From assembly GCF_014773225.1 (NCBI RefSeq), contig NZ_JACXAJ010000001.1:1-64000 (forward strand): a stretch of DNA of 64,000 nt. The letters run 5' to 3'. A program made the position numbers and the translations under genes. Under the pieces are notes generated by a model. It was given only the letters and a program-made list of their open reading frames with translations. It ran no database searches and had not been told where the DNA came from. Shown here piece by piece: positions 25,250 through 33,470 of the stretch. Numbering within the stretch: the stretch's first letter is position 1; each line of letters begins with the position of its first letter. The stretch is from Pontibacter aquaedesilientis (lineage in GTDB: Bacteria; Bacteroidota; Bacteroidia; Cytophagales; Hymenobacteraceae).

Positions 25250-26014
25250 ATGTTTTTTGTTCTCTCCAAGCTGCTGCAGTATTTCCTGATGCCCATCATC
25301 TGGATCGCGGGGCTGCTTTTGCTGGCAATTTTCCTTAAGTCGGTTAAATGGCGGCGGATAGCGTTGGTTTCGGCCACGGGACTGCTGCTGGTTTTTTCCA
25401 ATCCCTTTTTGGCCAACGTGACCATGCGGGCCTGGGAATACGACAGCGTGCCATTGGAGGAAGTGGAGCACTATGATGTGGCCATTATCCTGACAGGCGT
25501 GACCAGCATGCGGGCACTCACACCGGATCGGGTGCATACCCACAAAGGGGCCGACCGATTTCTGCACCCCCTCAAACTGTACCGCATGGGCAAAGTGGAT
25601 AAGTTCCTGATAACCGGAGGCACCGGAACCGTGGCCATGGACCGTAGGCCAGAGGCGGAAATGCTGCAGGAAATTCTGTTGTTGGCTGGTGTGCCCCAAG
25701 AGGACATCATCATCGAAACGCGCAGTGACAACACTTACCAAAATGCCGTTTACACCGGGGAGCTGCTAAAAACGCTACCAAAGTTGGATCGCAAACTGCT
25801 GGTTACCTCGGCCTTTCACATGCGCCGCGCCAAGGCCTGTTTCGACAAAGCAGGTATAGCCACCGATGTTTTTCCCGCCGATTTCTATACCTCCGAGAAC
25901 CGCTATACCCCCGACGAACTGATTGTGCCCAGTCCGGATGCCTTCCGCCTCTGGCACCGCATCATTCACGAAATGATGGGTTATATCGTTTATAAAGTGG
26001 TAGGGTATGCGTGA
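25250..26014 (+). CDS. YdcF/ElyC family (DUF218) membrane protein
   Basis: 254 residues. Two N-terminal membrane helices (to about residue 55) are followed by the DUF218 domain: VAIILTGV, KFLITGGTGT, LAGVPQEDIIIETRSDNTYQNA and LVTSAFHMRRAKACFDKAG. This is the core of the SanA/YdcF/ElyC group, linked in E. coli to envelope integrity and to undecaprenyl-phosphate or vancomycin sensitivity effects. The domain faces the periplasm or cytoplasm depending on helix topology, which I cannot fix. Single gene. Confidence 0.85.
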   Translation: MFFVLSKLLQYFLMPIIWIAGLLLLAIFLKSVKWRRIALVSATGLLLVFSNPFLANVTMRAWEYDSVPLEEVEHYDVAIILTGVTSMRALTPDRVHTHKGADRFLHPLKLYRMGKVDKFLITGGTGTVAMDRRPEAEMLQEILLLAGVPQEDIIIETRSDNTYQNAVYTGELLKTLPKLDRKLLVTSAFHMRRAKACFDKAGIATDVFPADFYTSENRYTPDELIVPSPDAFRLWHRIIHEMMGYIVYKVVGYA

Positions 26015-26020
26015 AGTGCG

Positions 26021-26185
26021 TTGTTCGTTGGTAGTTGTTCGTTGATCGGGCGTTACGATAAAAGCAGCTCATCTCAAATAGAGCACCACATATTCAGAAA
26101 GCCCAAAGCAGAATAAGTGATCCAACAATAAACAATTGGCAATCAACAATCACCCTTCAACAATTAACGATCAACGAATAACGAA
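26021..26185. repeat. Intergenic TTG/CAA-rich repeat with inverted ends
   Basis: The left part (26021-26048) is made of GTTCGTT/TTGTTCG units; the right part (26121-26182) of AACAAT and CAATCAAC units. The ends TTCGTTGATCG (26038-26048) and CGATCAACGAA (26168-26178) are exact inverted repeats 119 bp apart. Dispersed CAATTAACAATCAAC-like tracts are common between genes in Bacteroidota. It may fold as a large RNA stem between the convergent genes. Confidence 0.55.
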
Positions 26186-26187
26186 TC

Positions 26188-27552
26188 TCACCCCATCCAG
26201 ATACTCTTCTGGTTGGTGAACTCCCGAATGCCGATGTAAGAGAGCTCGCGGCCATACCCTGACTTCTTGATGCCGCCGAAAGGCATCTCTGGGGTGGAGG
26301 CGACCATGGCGTTGATAAACATGGCGCCGGTTTCTACCTGGCGGGCTACACGCAGGCCGCGTTCCCGGTCGCTGGTCCAGACGGTGCCGGCGAGGCCGTA
26401 GCGGTGGTCGTTGGCTATTTCGATGGCTTCTGCCTCATCTTTCACCACAAACACAATAGCTACCGGGCCAAACAGTTCGTCGTCGTAGGCAGGGGAGCCG
26501 GGCTTTGGGTCCTGAATGATCATGGGCTTAAAGTAGGCAGAGTCTTTCCCCTCACGACCGCCTTCCAGTATCACTTTGGCTCCTTTTTCCACCGATTCCT
26601 GCACCTGTTTCTCCAATTCCTCGGCCAGGTCTTTGCGGGCCATCGGGCCGTAATCGCAATTGTCGGTGAGGGGGTTACCGGTTTTGAGGGCCAGCATTTT
26701 TTCCTTCATTTTTTCCAGGAACTCGTCGGCTATACCCTCGACCAGGATAAAGCGCTTAGCTGCAATGCAGCTCTGGCCGGTGTTCACCATACGGGACTTC
26801 ACCGCAGTTGTGGCGGCTGCCTCCAGGTCGGCGTCTTCCAGCACGATAAAAGGGTCGCTGCCCCCAAGTTCGAGCACCGTTTTTTTGATCTCGCTGCCTG
26901 CCTTCTCCGCCACTTTGGAGCCGGCACCCTCGCTTCCTGTTAAGGTCACCGCTTTCACATATTTGCTTTCAATGATCGCGTCCACCGCTTTGGACTCCAC
27001 CAGCAAGGTATGGAAGACACCTTTCGGGAAGCTGGCTTTATGAATGATCTCCTCAATGGCCAGGGCACATTGCGGCACATTGGATGCATGCTTGAGAACG
27101 CCCACATTGCCGGCCATGAGAGCCGGGGCCAGAAAACGGAAGACCTGCCAGAACGGAAAATTCCAAGGCATGACGGCCAGCACAACGCCCAGCGGTTCGT
27201 AAGCGATGAGACTACGGCTGGCACCGGATTCCACTTCCTCGTCCTGCAAAAAACCGGCAGCATGCTCCGCGTAGTAACGGCATACTTTGGCGCATTTCTT
27301 TACTTCGGCGATGGAGTCCTGGAGCGGTTTGCCCATTTCCAGCGTTACGATTCGGCCATACTTTTCTGCCTCGTTCTCCAGGATATCCGCACATTGCAGC
27401 ATAAGCTCTGAACGTTTCTCAAATCCCGTTTTCTTCCAGCTATGAAAAGCTGCGCTAGCCGCTTCCAGCTTCTGTACTACTTCAGCGGTTGTATGCGGAT
27501 CAAAGGTTCTGATGATGTCGTTAGTTGCCGGGTTGATTGTTTGTATTGCCAT
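26188..27552 (-). CDS. NAD(P)-dependent aldehyde dehydrogenase, succinate-semialdehyde type
   Basis: 454 residues from the Met at 27552 (MAIQTINPATNDI), where homologues start; the frame remains open for 29 more residues without family support. It has VMPWNFPFWQ, TGSEGAGSKVAEKAG, catalytic Glu 228 in LELGGSDPFIV and Cys 262 in NTGQSCIAAKRF. This arrangement is that of the succinate-semialdehyde dehydrogenase group (Sad/GabD-like), which oxidises succinate semialdehyde to succinate. The short ~455-residue form is typical of the YneI/Sad branch. No GABA genes are nearby, so the substrate is not certain. Confidence 0.88.
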   Translation of the reverse strand: MAIQTINPATNDIIRTFDPHTTAEVVQKLEAASAAFHSWKKTGFEKRSELMLQCADILENEAEKYGRIVTLEMGKPLQDSIAEVKKCAKVCRYYAEHAAGFLQDEEVESGASRSLIAYEPLGVVLAVMPWNFPFWQVFRFLAPALMAGNVGVLKHASNVPQCALAIEEIIHKASFPKGVFHTLLVESKAVDAIIESKYVKAVTLTGSEGAGSKVAEKAGSEIKKTVLELGGSDPFIVLEDADLEAAATTAVKSRMVNTGQSCIAAKRFILVEGIADEFLEKMKEKMLALKTGNPLTDNCDYGPMARKDLAEELEKQVQESVEKGAKVILEGGREGKDSAYFKPMIIQDPKPGSPAYDDELFGPVAIVFVVKDEAEAIEIANDHRYGLAGTVWTSDRERGLRVARQVETGAMFINAMVASTPEMPFGGIKKSGYGRELSYIGIREFTNQKSIWMG

Positions 27553-27768
27553 ATGAATCGAAGTGCTTGGAGTGTGCAGTAAATATACGCAAGGAAGAAC
27601 ATTGTGTACTGAAAGCAGGGTATAGGAAGTCAGGTGCACTTGTTTAAGTACATCTGTATATTTATATATTTAAGTTTGCAGTTTTATGCAGCTATTAGTG
27701 TGTGTTAATGCGAGAATTCTCTTTTATAAACGGCATTTATTCTTAACTTGCTTCACCTGTAAAACTCT

Positions 27769-28545
27769 ATGGGCGTTTTTATGCCTCTTGTAAAAGCTTG
27801 CAGGGCAGGAGGGCTTAGAAAGAAGACTTTGGAAAATCTGTACACCGACACCGCCATATTGCTGTTTGCCCACACAGTGGACCAGGAGGTAGCGCATAAG
27901 ACCTTCTCGGTACAGCATGGGCTCGGTGTGAACAGGAAAATTGCCCAAACCCTGCAGCAGCATGCCTTGAAGGTGTCCAGAGAGTCAGGTATACCGGTGT
28001 TTCCCGTGCTATCGGACAAACAGGTTGGTAAAACATTCGGGGAGCGGCTGGCTAACGCCTTTCAGGAGGTTTTTGCGGCAGGGTACCAGCAAGTGATCTG
28101 CATCGGGAGCGATTGCCCTGCCTTGACTGCAACAGACCTGCTGCGTGCGCAGGAGGAGCTCAGTAGCGTCAACATGGTGGTGGGGCCTGCATCGGACGGC
28201 GGCGCTTACCTGATCGGGTTGCACATCAACAGTTTTGACCCGGAGGCTTTCGCCATGCTAAACTGGCAGACAGATGAGCTTTTGAATGAACTGATGCTCT
28301 ACTCTTACCGCAGACAAGCCTGCCTGGGCTGCCTGAGTCTGCTGGACGAGAAAAGTGACGTGGACAACTTTCAGGACCTTGCCCGGCAACTGGTCGAGTT
28401 GCCTGACGGGCATGCCGTGAAGAACAGCCTGGCTCTTATACTTTCGCAAGCAGGCTTATGTGACTACCGCCTGTACATTCCCCTGAGCAAACCCAAGCAG
28501 CGGTTTGAAAGGTCGATGCTGCTGCGGGCGCCTCCCGTTATTTAA
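27769..28545 (+). CDS. Diverged DUF2064 (TIGR04282-like) glycosyltransferase paralogue
   Basis: 258 residues. The second half is clearly DUF2064: CIGSDCPALTATDLLRA, then VVGPASDGGAYLIGLH. The first half has lost the N-terminal nucleotide-binding signature: where the paralogue at 30609 has GKVKTRLA, this one reads FAHTVDQEVAHKTF. The C-terminus is also longer. The known family is linked to arsenosugar synthesis, where it is thought to move a sugar. This copy may be non-catalytic or changed in substrate. It lies 155 nt before the arsenosugar operon on the same strand. An ATG at 27781 is an alternative start. Confidence 0.7.
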   Translation: MGVFMPLVKACRAGGLRKKTLENLYTDTAILLFAHTVDQEVAHKTFSVQHGLGVNRKIAQTLQQHALKVSRESGIPVFPVLSDKQVGKTFGERLANAFQEVFAAGYQQVICIGSDCPALTATDLLRAQEELSSVNMVVGPASDGGAYLIGLHINSFDPEAFAMLNWQTDELLNELMLYSYRRQACLGCLSLLDEKSDVDNFQDLARQLVELPDGHAVKNSLALILSQAGLCDYRLYIPLSKPKQRFERSMLLRAPPVI

Positions 28546-28700
28546 TCTTCTAAACAACTTTCGCTTCGGGGTGTTTCCCCTTGCGTGTATCTTTTTGGTT
28601 TAAGTGGCCAGCGGTATACGCTATACCTCATTTTTATATACTCACTAAGGACCGTGCGCATTGGTCGCCCGTTTTCTGCTATACCTCAATTTAAAATCCC

Positions 28701-29036
28701 ATGGATAATACCTATTACAATCCCGCAGACCTGAAAAAGTTCGGCAGCATTTCGGAATTGCAGCCAGAGATGGGCCGCAAGTTTTTCGACTACTACGGCG
28801 AGGTCTTTAAAGAAGGGGCCCTCACCGAGCGTGAAAAAGCCCTGATCGCACTGGCAGTGTCGCACGCCGTGCAATGTCCCTACTGCATTGACGCTTATAC
28901 CTCTGATTGCCTGGAGAAAGGCGCTGACGAGAACCAAATGATGGAGGCCGTGCATGTGGCGGCGGCCATCAAGGGCGGGGCGGCCCTGGTGCACGGGGTG
29001 CAGATGATGAATAAAATCAAAGAGCTAACCATGTAA
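28701..29036 (+). CDS. Arsenosugar biosynthesis-associated peroxidase-like protein (CMD domain)
   Basis: 111 residues of the carboxymuconolactone decarboxylase/AhpD fold. The helix LTEREKALIALAVSHAVQCP and the redox pair CPYC (CPYCIDAYTSDC) are diagnostic. This branch regularly accompanies arsenosugar radical-SAM genes. The His that follows CxxC in AhpD is not present here. It is presumably cytoplasmic and thiol-based; the substrate is not known. The stop is 3 nt before the ArsS start, so the two are one operon. Confidence 0.85.
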   Translation: MDNTYYNPADLKKFGSISELQPEMGRKFFDYYGEVFKEGALTEREKALIALAVSHAVQCPYCIDAYTSDCLEKGADENQMMEAVHVAAAIKGGAALVHGVQMMNKIKELTM

Positions 29037-29039
29037 ACT

Positions 29040-30107
29040 ATGGCTATACCTGTCAAGTCGCTCAAGGCGCAACAGCACCAGTTCGCAGACCCGGCCTACC
29101 AGCTGGACGTGCTGCGGCACGCCGGAGTCGGGGAGAACGAATTCCCGGCTTTCGCGAAACGTCTGCAGGAGCACGGGCTATACCCACTTCGGCCGATAGG
29201 CGCCAGTATTCTGCAGGTGAACGTGGGCAAGATGTGCAACCAGACCTGCCGCCACTGCCACGTGGACGCCGGCCCGGACCGCAAAGAGATCATGACCCGG
29301 GAAACGATGCAGCTCTGTTTGGATGCGCTGGCGCAGTCACCGCAGCTCACAACGGTAGACCTGACCGGCGGGGCGCCCGAGATGAACCCGGATTTCCGGT
29401 GGTTTGTGGAGCGGCTCTCAGGTATGGGGCGGCAGGTGATCGTGCGTTGTAACCTGACCATCATCCTGGCCAACAAAAAATACCATGACCTGCCGTTGTT
29501 TTTCAAGAAGCATGGAATGCAGGTGGTGTCCTCGCTGCCTTACTTCTCGGCTTCCCGCACCGACGCCCAACGAGGCGATGGCGTATTCGAAAAATCAATA
29601 AAAGCACTGCAAATGCTCAATGAGGCGGGTTACGGGCAGGCGGGAAGCGGTCTGATGCTCGACCTGGTCTACAACCCCTCGGGGGCCTTTTTGCCTGCCA
29701 GCCAGAAATCACTGGAAGCGGAGTTTAAAAAAAGATTGCTGAACGGTTATGGGATTGTCTTCAACCAGCTCTTTTGCATTACCAACCTGCCGGTGAGCCG
29801 CTACCTCGATTACCTGGTGGAGAGCGGTAACTACAGCAGTTACATGGAAAAGCTGGTAAATGCTTTCAACCCGACAGCAGCCGCCAATGTGATGTGCCGG
29901 AGCACCATTTCGGTTGGCTGGGACGGCTATCTCTACGACTGTGACTTTAACCAGATGCTGGAACTGAAGGTGCAGCCAGGTACGCCGCAGCATATCCGTG
30001 ATTTTAACCTGGTGCAGTTGGACGGCCGCAGCATCATGCTCAACCAGCACTGCTATGGCTGCACCGCCGGGGCCGGCTCCAGCTGCGGAGGCGAGACAAC
30101 CGCTTAA
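29040..30107 (+). CDS. arsS: Arsenosugar biosynthesis radical SAM protein ArsS
   Basis: 355 residues. The radical SAM cluster motif is Cys 66, Cys 70, Cys 73 in CNQTCRHCHVDAGPD; DLTGGAPEMNP is the SAM-binding GGE-like motif. A C-terminal Cys-rich tail (HCYGCTAGAGSSCGG) and MCRSTISVGWDGYLYDCDFN suggest extra Fe-S ligation, as in this family (DUF3641). ArsS is thought to transfer a 5'-deoxyadenosyl group to dimethylarsenite on the way to arsenosugars. Tightly packed operon: 3 nt after the CMD gene and 2 nt before the rhodanese gene. Confidence 0.9.
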   Translation: MAIPVKSLKAQQHQFADPAYQLDVLRHAGVGENEFPAFAKRLQEHGLYPLRPIGASILQVNVGKMCNQTCRHCHVDAGPDRKEIMTRETMQLCLDALAQSPQLTTVDLTGGAPEMNPDFRWFVERLSGMGRQVIVRCNLTIILANKKYHDLPLFFKKHGMQVVSSLPYFSASRTDAQRGDGVFEKSIKALQMLNEAGYGQAGSGLMLDLVYNPSGAFLPASQKSLEAEFKKRLLNGYGIVFNQLFCITNLPVSRYLDYLVESGNYSSYMEKLVNAFNPTAAANVMCRSTISVGWDGYLYDCDFNQMLELKVQPGTPQHIRDFNLVQLDGRSIMLNQHCYGCTAGAGSSCGGETTA

Positions 30108-30109
30108 TC

Positions 30110-30616
30110 ATGCCTAAATCGCTATACCTGATCGGATTCCTTTGCCTGTTGCTGCAGGCCTGCGGCGCAACAACAGACAAGGCCTATGAACTCATGCTGA
30201 AAGGCATGTATAGTGATACGGTAGAAACGATTACCCCGACAGAATTGCAAGCCGCTACACATCAGCCAAATCAACCAGTGCTTCTCGATACCCGTTCTGA
30301 AGCAGAGTTTCTAGTAAGCCATTTGGCGGGTGCCCGTTTAGTTGCGTATGAAAGCTTTGACCTTTCTCAACTGAAAGACGTACCGAAAAATACTCCCATC
30401 GTGGTATACTGCTCGGTGGGTTACCGCAGCGAAAAGATAGGGGAGAAGCTGCAGGAGGCCGGGTATACCCAAGTGCAAAACCTGTATGGTGGTATTTTTG
30501 AATGGGTAAACCAGGGCCATCCGGTCTTTAACCGGCAAGGCGAAACAGATAGAGTGCACGCCTATTCCCGTGCCTGGGGTATCTGGCTGCGCAAAGGAGA
30601 AAAAGTGTATGACTGA
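30110..30616 (+). CDS. Rhodanese-domain lipoprotein in the arsenosugar operon
   Basis: 168 residues. The signal peptide has lipobox LLLQAC (Cys 18), so the protein is anchored outside the cytoplasm. A single rhodanese domain (about 43-150) has LLDTRSEAEFLVSHL and catalytic Cys 101 in VVYCSVGYRS. Rhodaneses move sulfane sulfur or reduce oxyanions such as arsenate. Its place between ArsS and a glycosyltransferase gene, with an 8-nt overlap to the latter, suggests a role in arsenic handling at the envelope. That role is inferred. Confidence 0.85.
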   Translation: MPKSLYLIGFLCLLLQACGATTDKAYELMLKGMYSDTVETITPTELQAATHQPNQPVLLDTRSEAEFLVSHLAGARLVAYESFDLSQLKDVPKNTPIVVYCSVGYRSEKIGEKLQEAGYTQVQNLYGGIFEWVNQGHPVFNRQGETDRVHAYSRAWGIWLRKGEKVYD

Positions 30617-31211
30617 AAAAAAACTGTTGATGCTCTTCGTCCGGAATCCGGAACTGGGCAAAGTGAAAACCCGCCTGGCGGCCAGCGTGGGGCCCGAGAC
30701 AGCCCTCGACATCTACCTGCACCTGCTGCGCCATACCCGCGACATCACCCAGGAACTACCAGTGGACAAGGTTGTTTATTACTCCGAAAAGGTGGAGCAA
30801 CAGGATCTGTGGCCCGATGCACGCTACCTGAAAAAAGTGCAGCCGCCTGGTGATCTGGGGGAAAAGATGAAGCTGGCTTTTGAAACTGCCTTTGCCGAGG
30901 GCTATACCTCCGTGGTTATTATCGGGAGCGACTGCCACCAGCTGACCTCCGACATCGTGAACCAGGCTTTTGATGAACTAAAAACTCACGAGGTGGTGAT
31001 CGGGCCGGCATTGGACGGTGGCTACTATCTGCTGGGTATGCGGCACCTGCACCCCGAGCTGTTCCACAACAAACGATGGAGCACCGAGCACGTTTTTCCG
31101 GACACGCTCTACGACATCGAACGCCTGCACCTGTCGCATACCTTGTTGCCATACCTGTCGGATATAGACAAGCTGGAGGACTTGCAGGAAAGCTGGCCGG
31201 ATCTCAACTAA
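30609..31211 (+). CDS. TIGR04282-type arsenosugar glycosyltransferase (DUF2064)
   Basis: 200 residues from the ATG at 30609, which overlaps the end of the rhodanese gene by 8 nt. It has the full family pattern: FVRNPELGKVKTRLAASVG for nucleotide binding, VVIIGSDCHQLTSD with the DxD-like region, and VIGPALDGGYYLLGM. The fold is that of GT-A nucleotidyl/sugar transferases. In arsenosugar clusters this protein is proposed to attach the sugar-derived portion. The last gene of the operon. A paralogue lies at 27769. Confidence 0.85.
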   Translation: MTEKKLLMLFVRNPELGKVKTRLAASVGPETALDIYLHLLRHTRDITQELPVDKVVYYSEKVEQQDLWPDARYLKKVQPPGDLGEKMKLAFETAFAEGYTSVVIIGSDCHQLTSDIVNQAFDELKTHEVVIGPALDGGYYLLGMRHLHPELFHNKRWSTEHVFPDTLYDIERLHLSHTLLPYLSDIDKLEDLQESWPDLN

Positions 31212-31215
31212 ATCT

Positions 31216-32382
31216 TTATTGCCCCAGCACTACCTGCTCCAATTTGTCATAGCCGTAAATATCCTCCCGAAACTGAAGTCCGGAATGCTGATCGACCCAA
31301 GCAGTCATATAGACAATAAGTATCGGAACGGGCTTCTTGAGACGTATAAACTGCTCATCCTTATCTGTCTCCAGCACACGTTCTACGCGATTGTCAGACA
31401 AGCCAGAGCGCTCCTGTAACAGGTAATGCGCCAGTTCTTCGGGGTTCTGCAGGCGAATACAACCGTGGCTAAATGCCCGTTTGTCGAGCTCAAATAAGTG
31501 CTTGTCCTTGGTATCGTGCAGGTATTGGCTGACACGGGTACGGAAAAGGAACTTCATCTTTCCCAGTTCATTATGCTCCCCGGTTACCTGCACAATCCTA
31601 TAGTTGAAATTGTCTTCAGTTACCCCACTCCAATCTATCTTCCAGGGATCCACCTTTTGCCAACCGCCCAGTGCCGTAGGCCGAAACACCTCCATATCTC
31701 GACTGGCCAAGTAAGCCGGGTTGCGCTTGATAATAGGCAATATCTCTTTCGAAGCGATAGACCGGGGAATGTACCAGAAAGGATTGAAAACGATGGTGTG
31801 CAAGTCAGTGCGGTTCACGATAGTCGGGAGGTCCGGCTTGCCTACGATAGTCCGCGACTGCAGGAGCACGGTGTTATGCTCGATCAGGCGCAGCGAGTAG
31901 TCAGGTATATTGATGATGATATAAGGCTGGCTGATGTTCTGACTGAAGTTGTCCCAGCGCTCTAGGCTGTGTTGCAGCTGCCGCAGGCGTTGGGCTGGTG
32001 GCACGTTAAGAGCCGCTACCGTTCGGGGACCAATAATGCTGTCGGCCTTAAGAGCGTGCCGGGTCTGAAAATGCACCACCGCCGAGGCCAGCGTTCGGGT
32101 ATAATGCAGAGAGTCTTCCGCATTGTCAGGGATTGACAGATCGCCTGAGAGCAGGAGGTTGGCCCGCAACTGGGGCACATAGCGGTTGGAGTCGCCCGGC
32201 CGTATTAGAAGTTTGTTCGGGAAGGTATGCCAGGTATGGTTGCTCAGTTCCTCATATTGCGCGATAGCCAGTCGTAACCGCTGTTTCTGGTCCGGCACTA
32301 GTAGCCATACTTCCGTAGAATCGCTGGCCATCCCCCAGATTGGGGACAGGAACAACAGGAGCAAAAGAAGCAGGCGTGGCAT
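31216..32382 (-). CDS. L,D-transpeptidase with peptidoglycan-binding domain
   Basis: 388 residues. Signal peptide MPRLLLLLLLFLSPIWGMAS, then a peptidoglycan-binding-like segment (HFQTRHALKADSIIGPRTVAALN), then the YkuD catalytic domain with NIPDYSLRLIE and the active site KRAFSHGCIRLQNP (Cys at about 308). Length and order match the YcbB/LdtD type that forms 3-3 cross-links or attaches partners to peptidoglycan in the periplasm. Its stop faces the end of the DUF2064 gene, 4 nt apart. Confidence 0.88.
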   Translation of the reverse strand: MPRLLLLLLLFLSPIWGMASDSTEVWLLVPDQKQRLRLAIAQYEELSNHTWHTFPNKLLIRPGDSNRYVPQLRANLLLSGDLSIPDNAEDSLHYTRTLASAVVHFQTRHALKADSIIGPRTVAALNVPPAQRLRQLQHSLERWDNFSQNISQPYIIINIPDYSLRLIEHNTVLLQSRTIVGKPDLPTIVNRTDLHTIVFNPFWYIPRSIASKEILPIIKRNPAYLASRDMEVFRPTALGGWQKVDPWKIDWSGVTEDNFNYRIVQVTGEHNELGKMKFLFRTRVSQYLHDTKDKHLFELDKRAFSHGCIRLQNPEELAHYLLQERSGLSDNRVERVLETDKDEQFIRLKKPVPILIVYMTAWVDQHSGLQFREDIYGYDKLEQVVLGQ

Positions 32383-32588
32383 GTGCGTAAGGTATAGGTA
32401 GACTTATTAATGTGTACGGAATCAGTGCGTTAAGAGTCTTTGCTATTTGTACAAGAGTGTTTGTGGGTGGATATTCAAACGAGAGATTTATGGAAATTAG
32501 GTCGTGAGGCTTACAAACAAAGCAATCTGCTTGGCAGTATAAAAGGCCATTCTTATCTTACAAGGTATAAGCACAGCACCAACAGCCC

Positions 32589-33272
32589 ATGGCGACAACG
32601 ATAGATAAAAGCACGATCTCCTTCCTGGAAGATCTTTCTAAAAACAACACCCGCGAGTGGTTTCAAGAGCACAAACCCCGTTACGAAACGGCCCGCAAAA
32701 ACTTCCTGATTTTTCTGGACGAATTACTCGAAAGCATGGAGCCCTTTGAGCCGGTGGCGCATGGGCAGAAGGGCAAGGACCTGGTGTTCCGGATTTACCG
32801 CGATGTGCGCTTCTCCCACGACAAGCGACCCTACAAAGACCACTTCGGTGCCTACATTGCCGAAGGCGGACGCAAATCCATCTTGCCAGGCTATTACCTG
32901 CATCTGGCTGCCAACAACAATTCCTTCGTAGCCGGTGGCCTCTGGATGCCTCCCGCCAACTACCTCAAAGCCGTGCGGCAGGAGATTGATTACAGCATGG
33001 AGGAGCTGGAGGGCATCATTCAGGCTCCGGCTTTCAAAGAGCGTTTCGGCAGCATACAAGGAGAGCAGCTCAAAACGACACCCAAAGGTTACGACAAAGA
33101 AAACCCGGCCATCGAGTACCTGCGCTTCAAAAGCTGGAACGCCGTGATGCCGCTATCGGATAAAGTGGTGCTAAGTAAGGATTTTATGGGCGTCGTGCTG
33201 GAGGCGTTTAAAACCGTGAAACCATTCAATGATTTCCTGACAGCACCGTTGCGGGATTTGGGAGAGGAGTAA
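32589..33272 (+). CDS. DUF2461 family protein (TIGR02453)
   Basis: 227 residues, soluble. DUF2461 features: TISFLEDLSKNNTREWFQEH at the start, FRIYRDVRFSHDKRPYKDHF in the centre, and GYYLHLAANNNSFVAGG. The charged RDxRFSxDKxPYK motif is conserved throughout the family. Its role is unknown; in some genomes it is a restriction-like or stress-associated gene, which cannot be shown here. Single gene with the start at ATG 32589. Confidence 0.85.
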   Translation: MATTIDKSTISFLEDLSKNNTREWFQEHKPRYETARKNFLIFLDELLESMEPFEPVAHGQKGKDLVFRIYRDVRFSHDKRPYKDHFGAYIAEGGRKSILPGYYLHLAANNNSFVAGGLWMPPANYLKAVRQEIDYSMEELEGIIQAPAFKERFGSIQGEQLKTTPKGYDKENPAIEYLRFKSWNAVMPLSDKVVLSKDFMGVVLEAFKTVKPFNDFLTAPLRDLGEE

Positions 33273-33470
33273 TGGAAGATATCTTGATGGGGTCAGAAGT
33301 TGGGTGGACCCAACTAGCAGCTTAAAGAAGCATTCACGTCCACTAACTAACTTACTCGTTCAATTTTGACGGTTAATAAGCTTAAATCCTCTTGAGCTCA
33401 AGAAGGCCGGAGATCATTTTATTGATTAGTCAATACTCTCATCTCATGGCTCGATTAATAAACCTATAAC

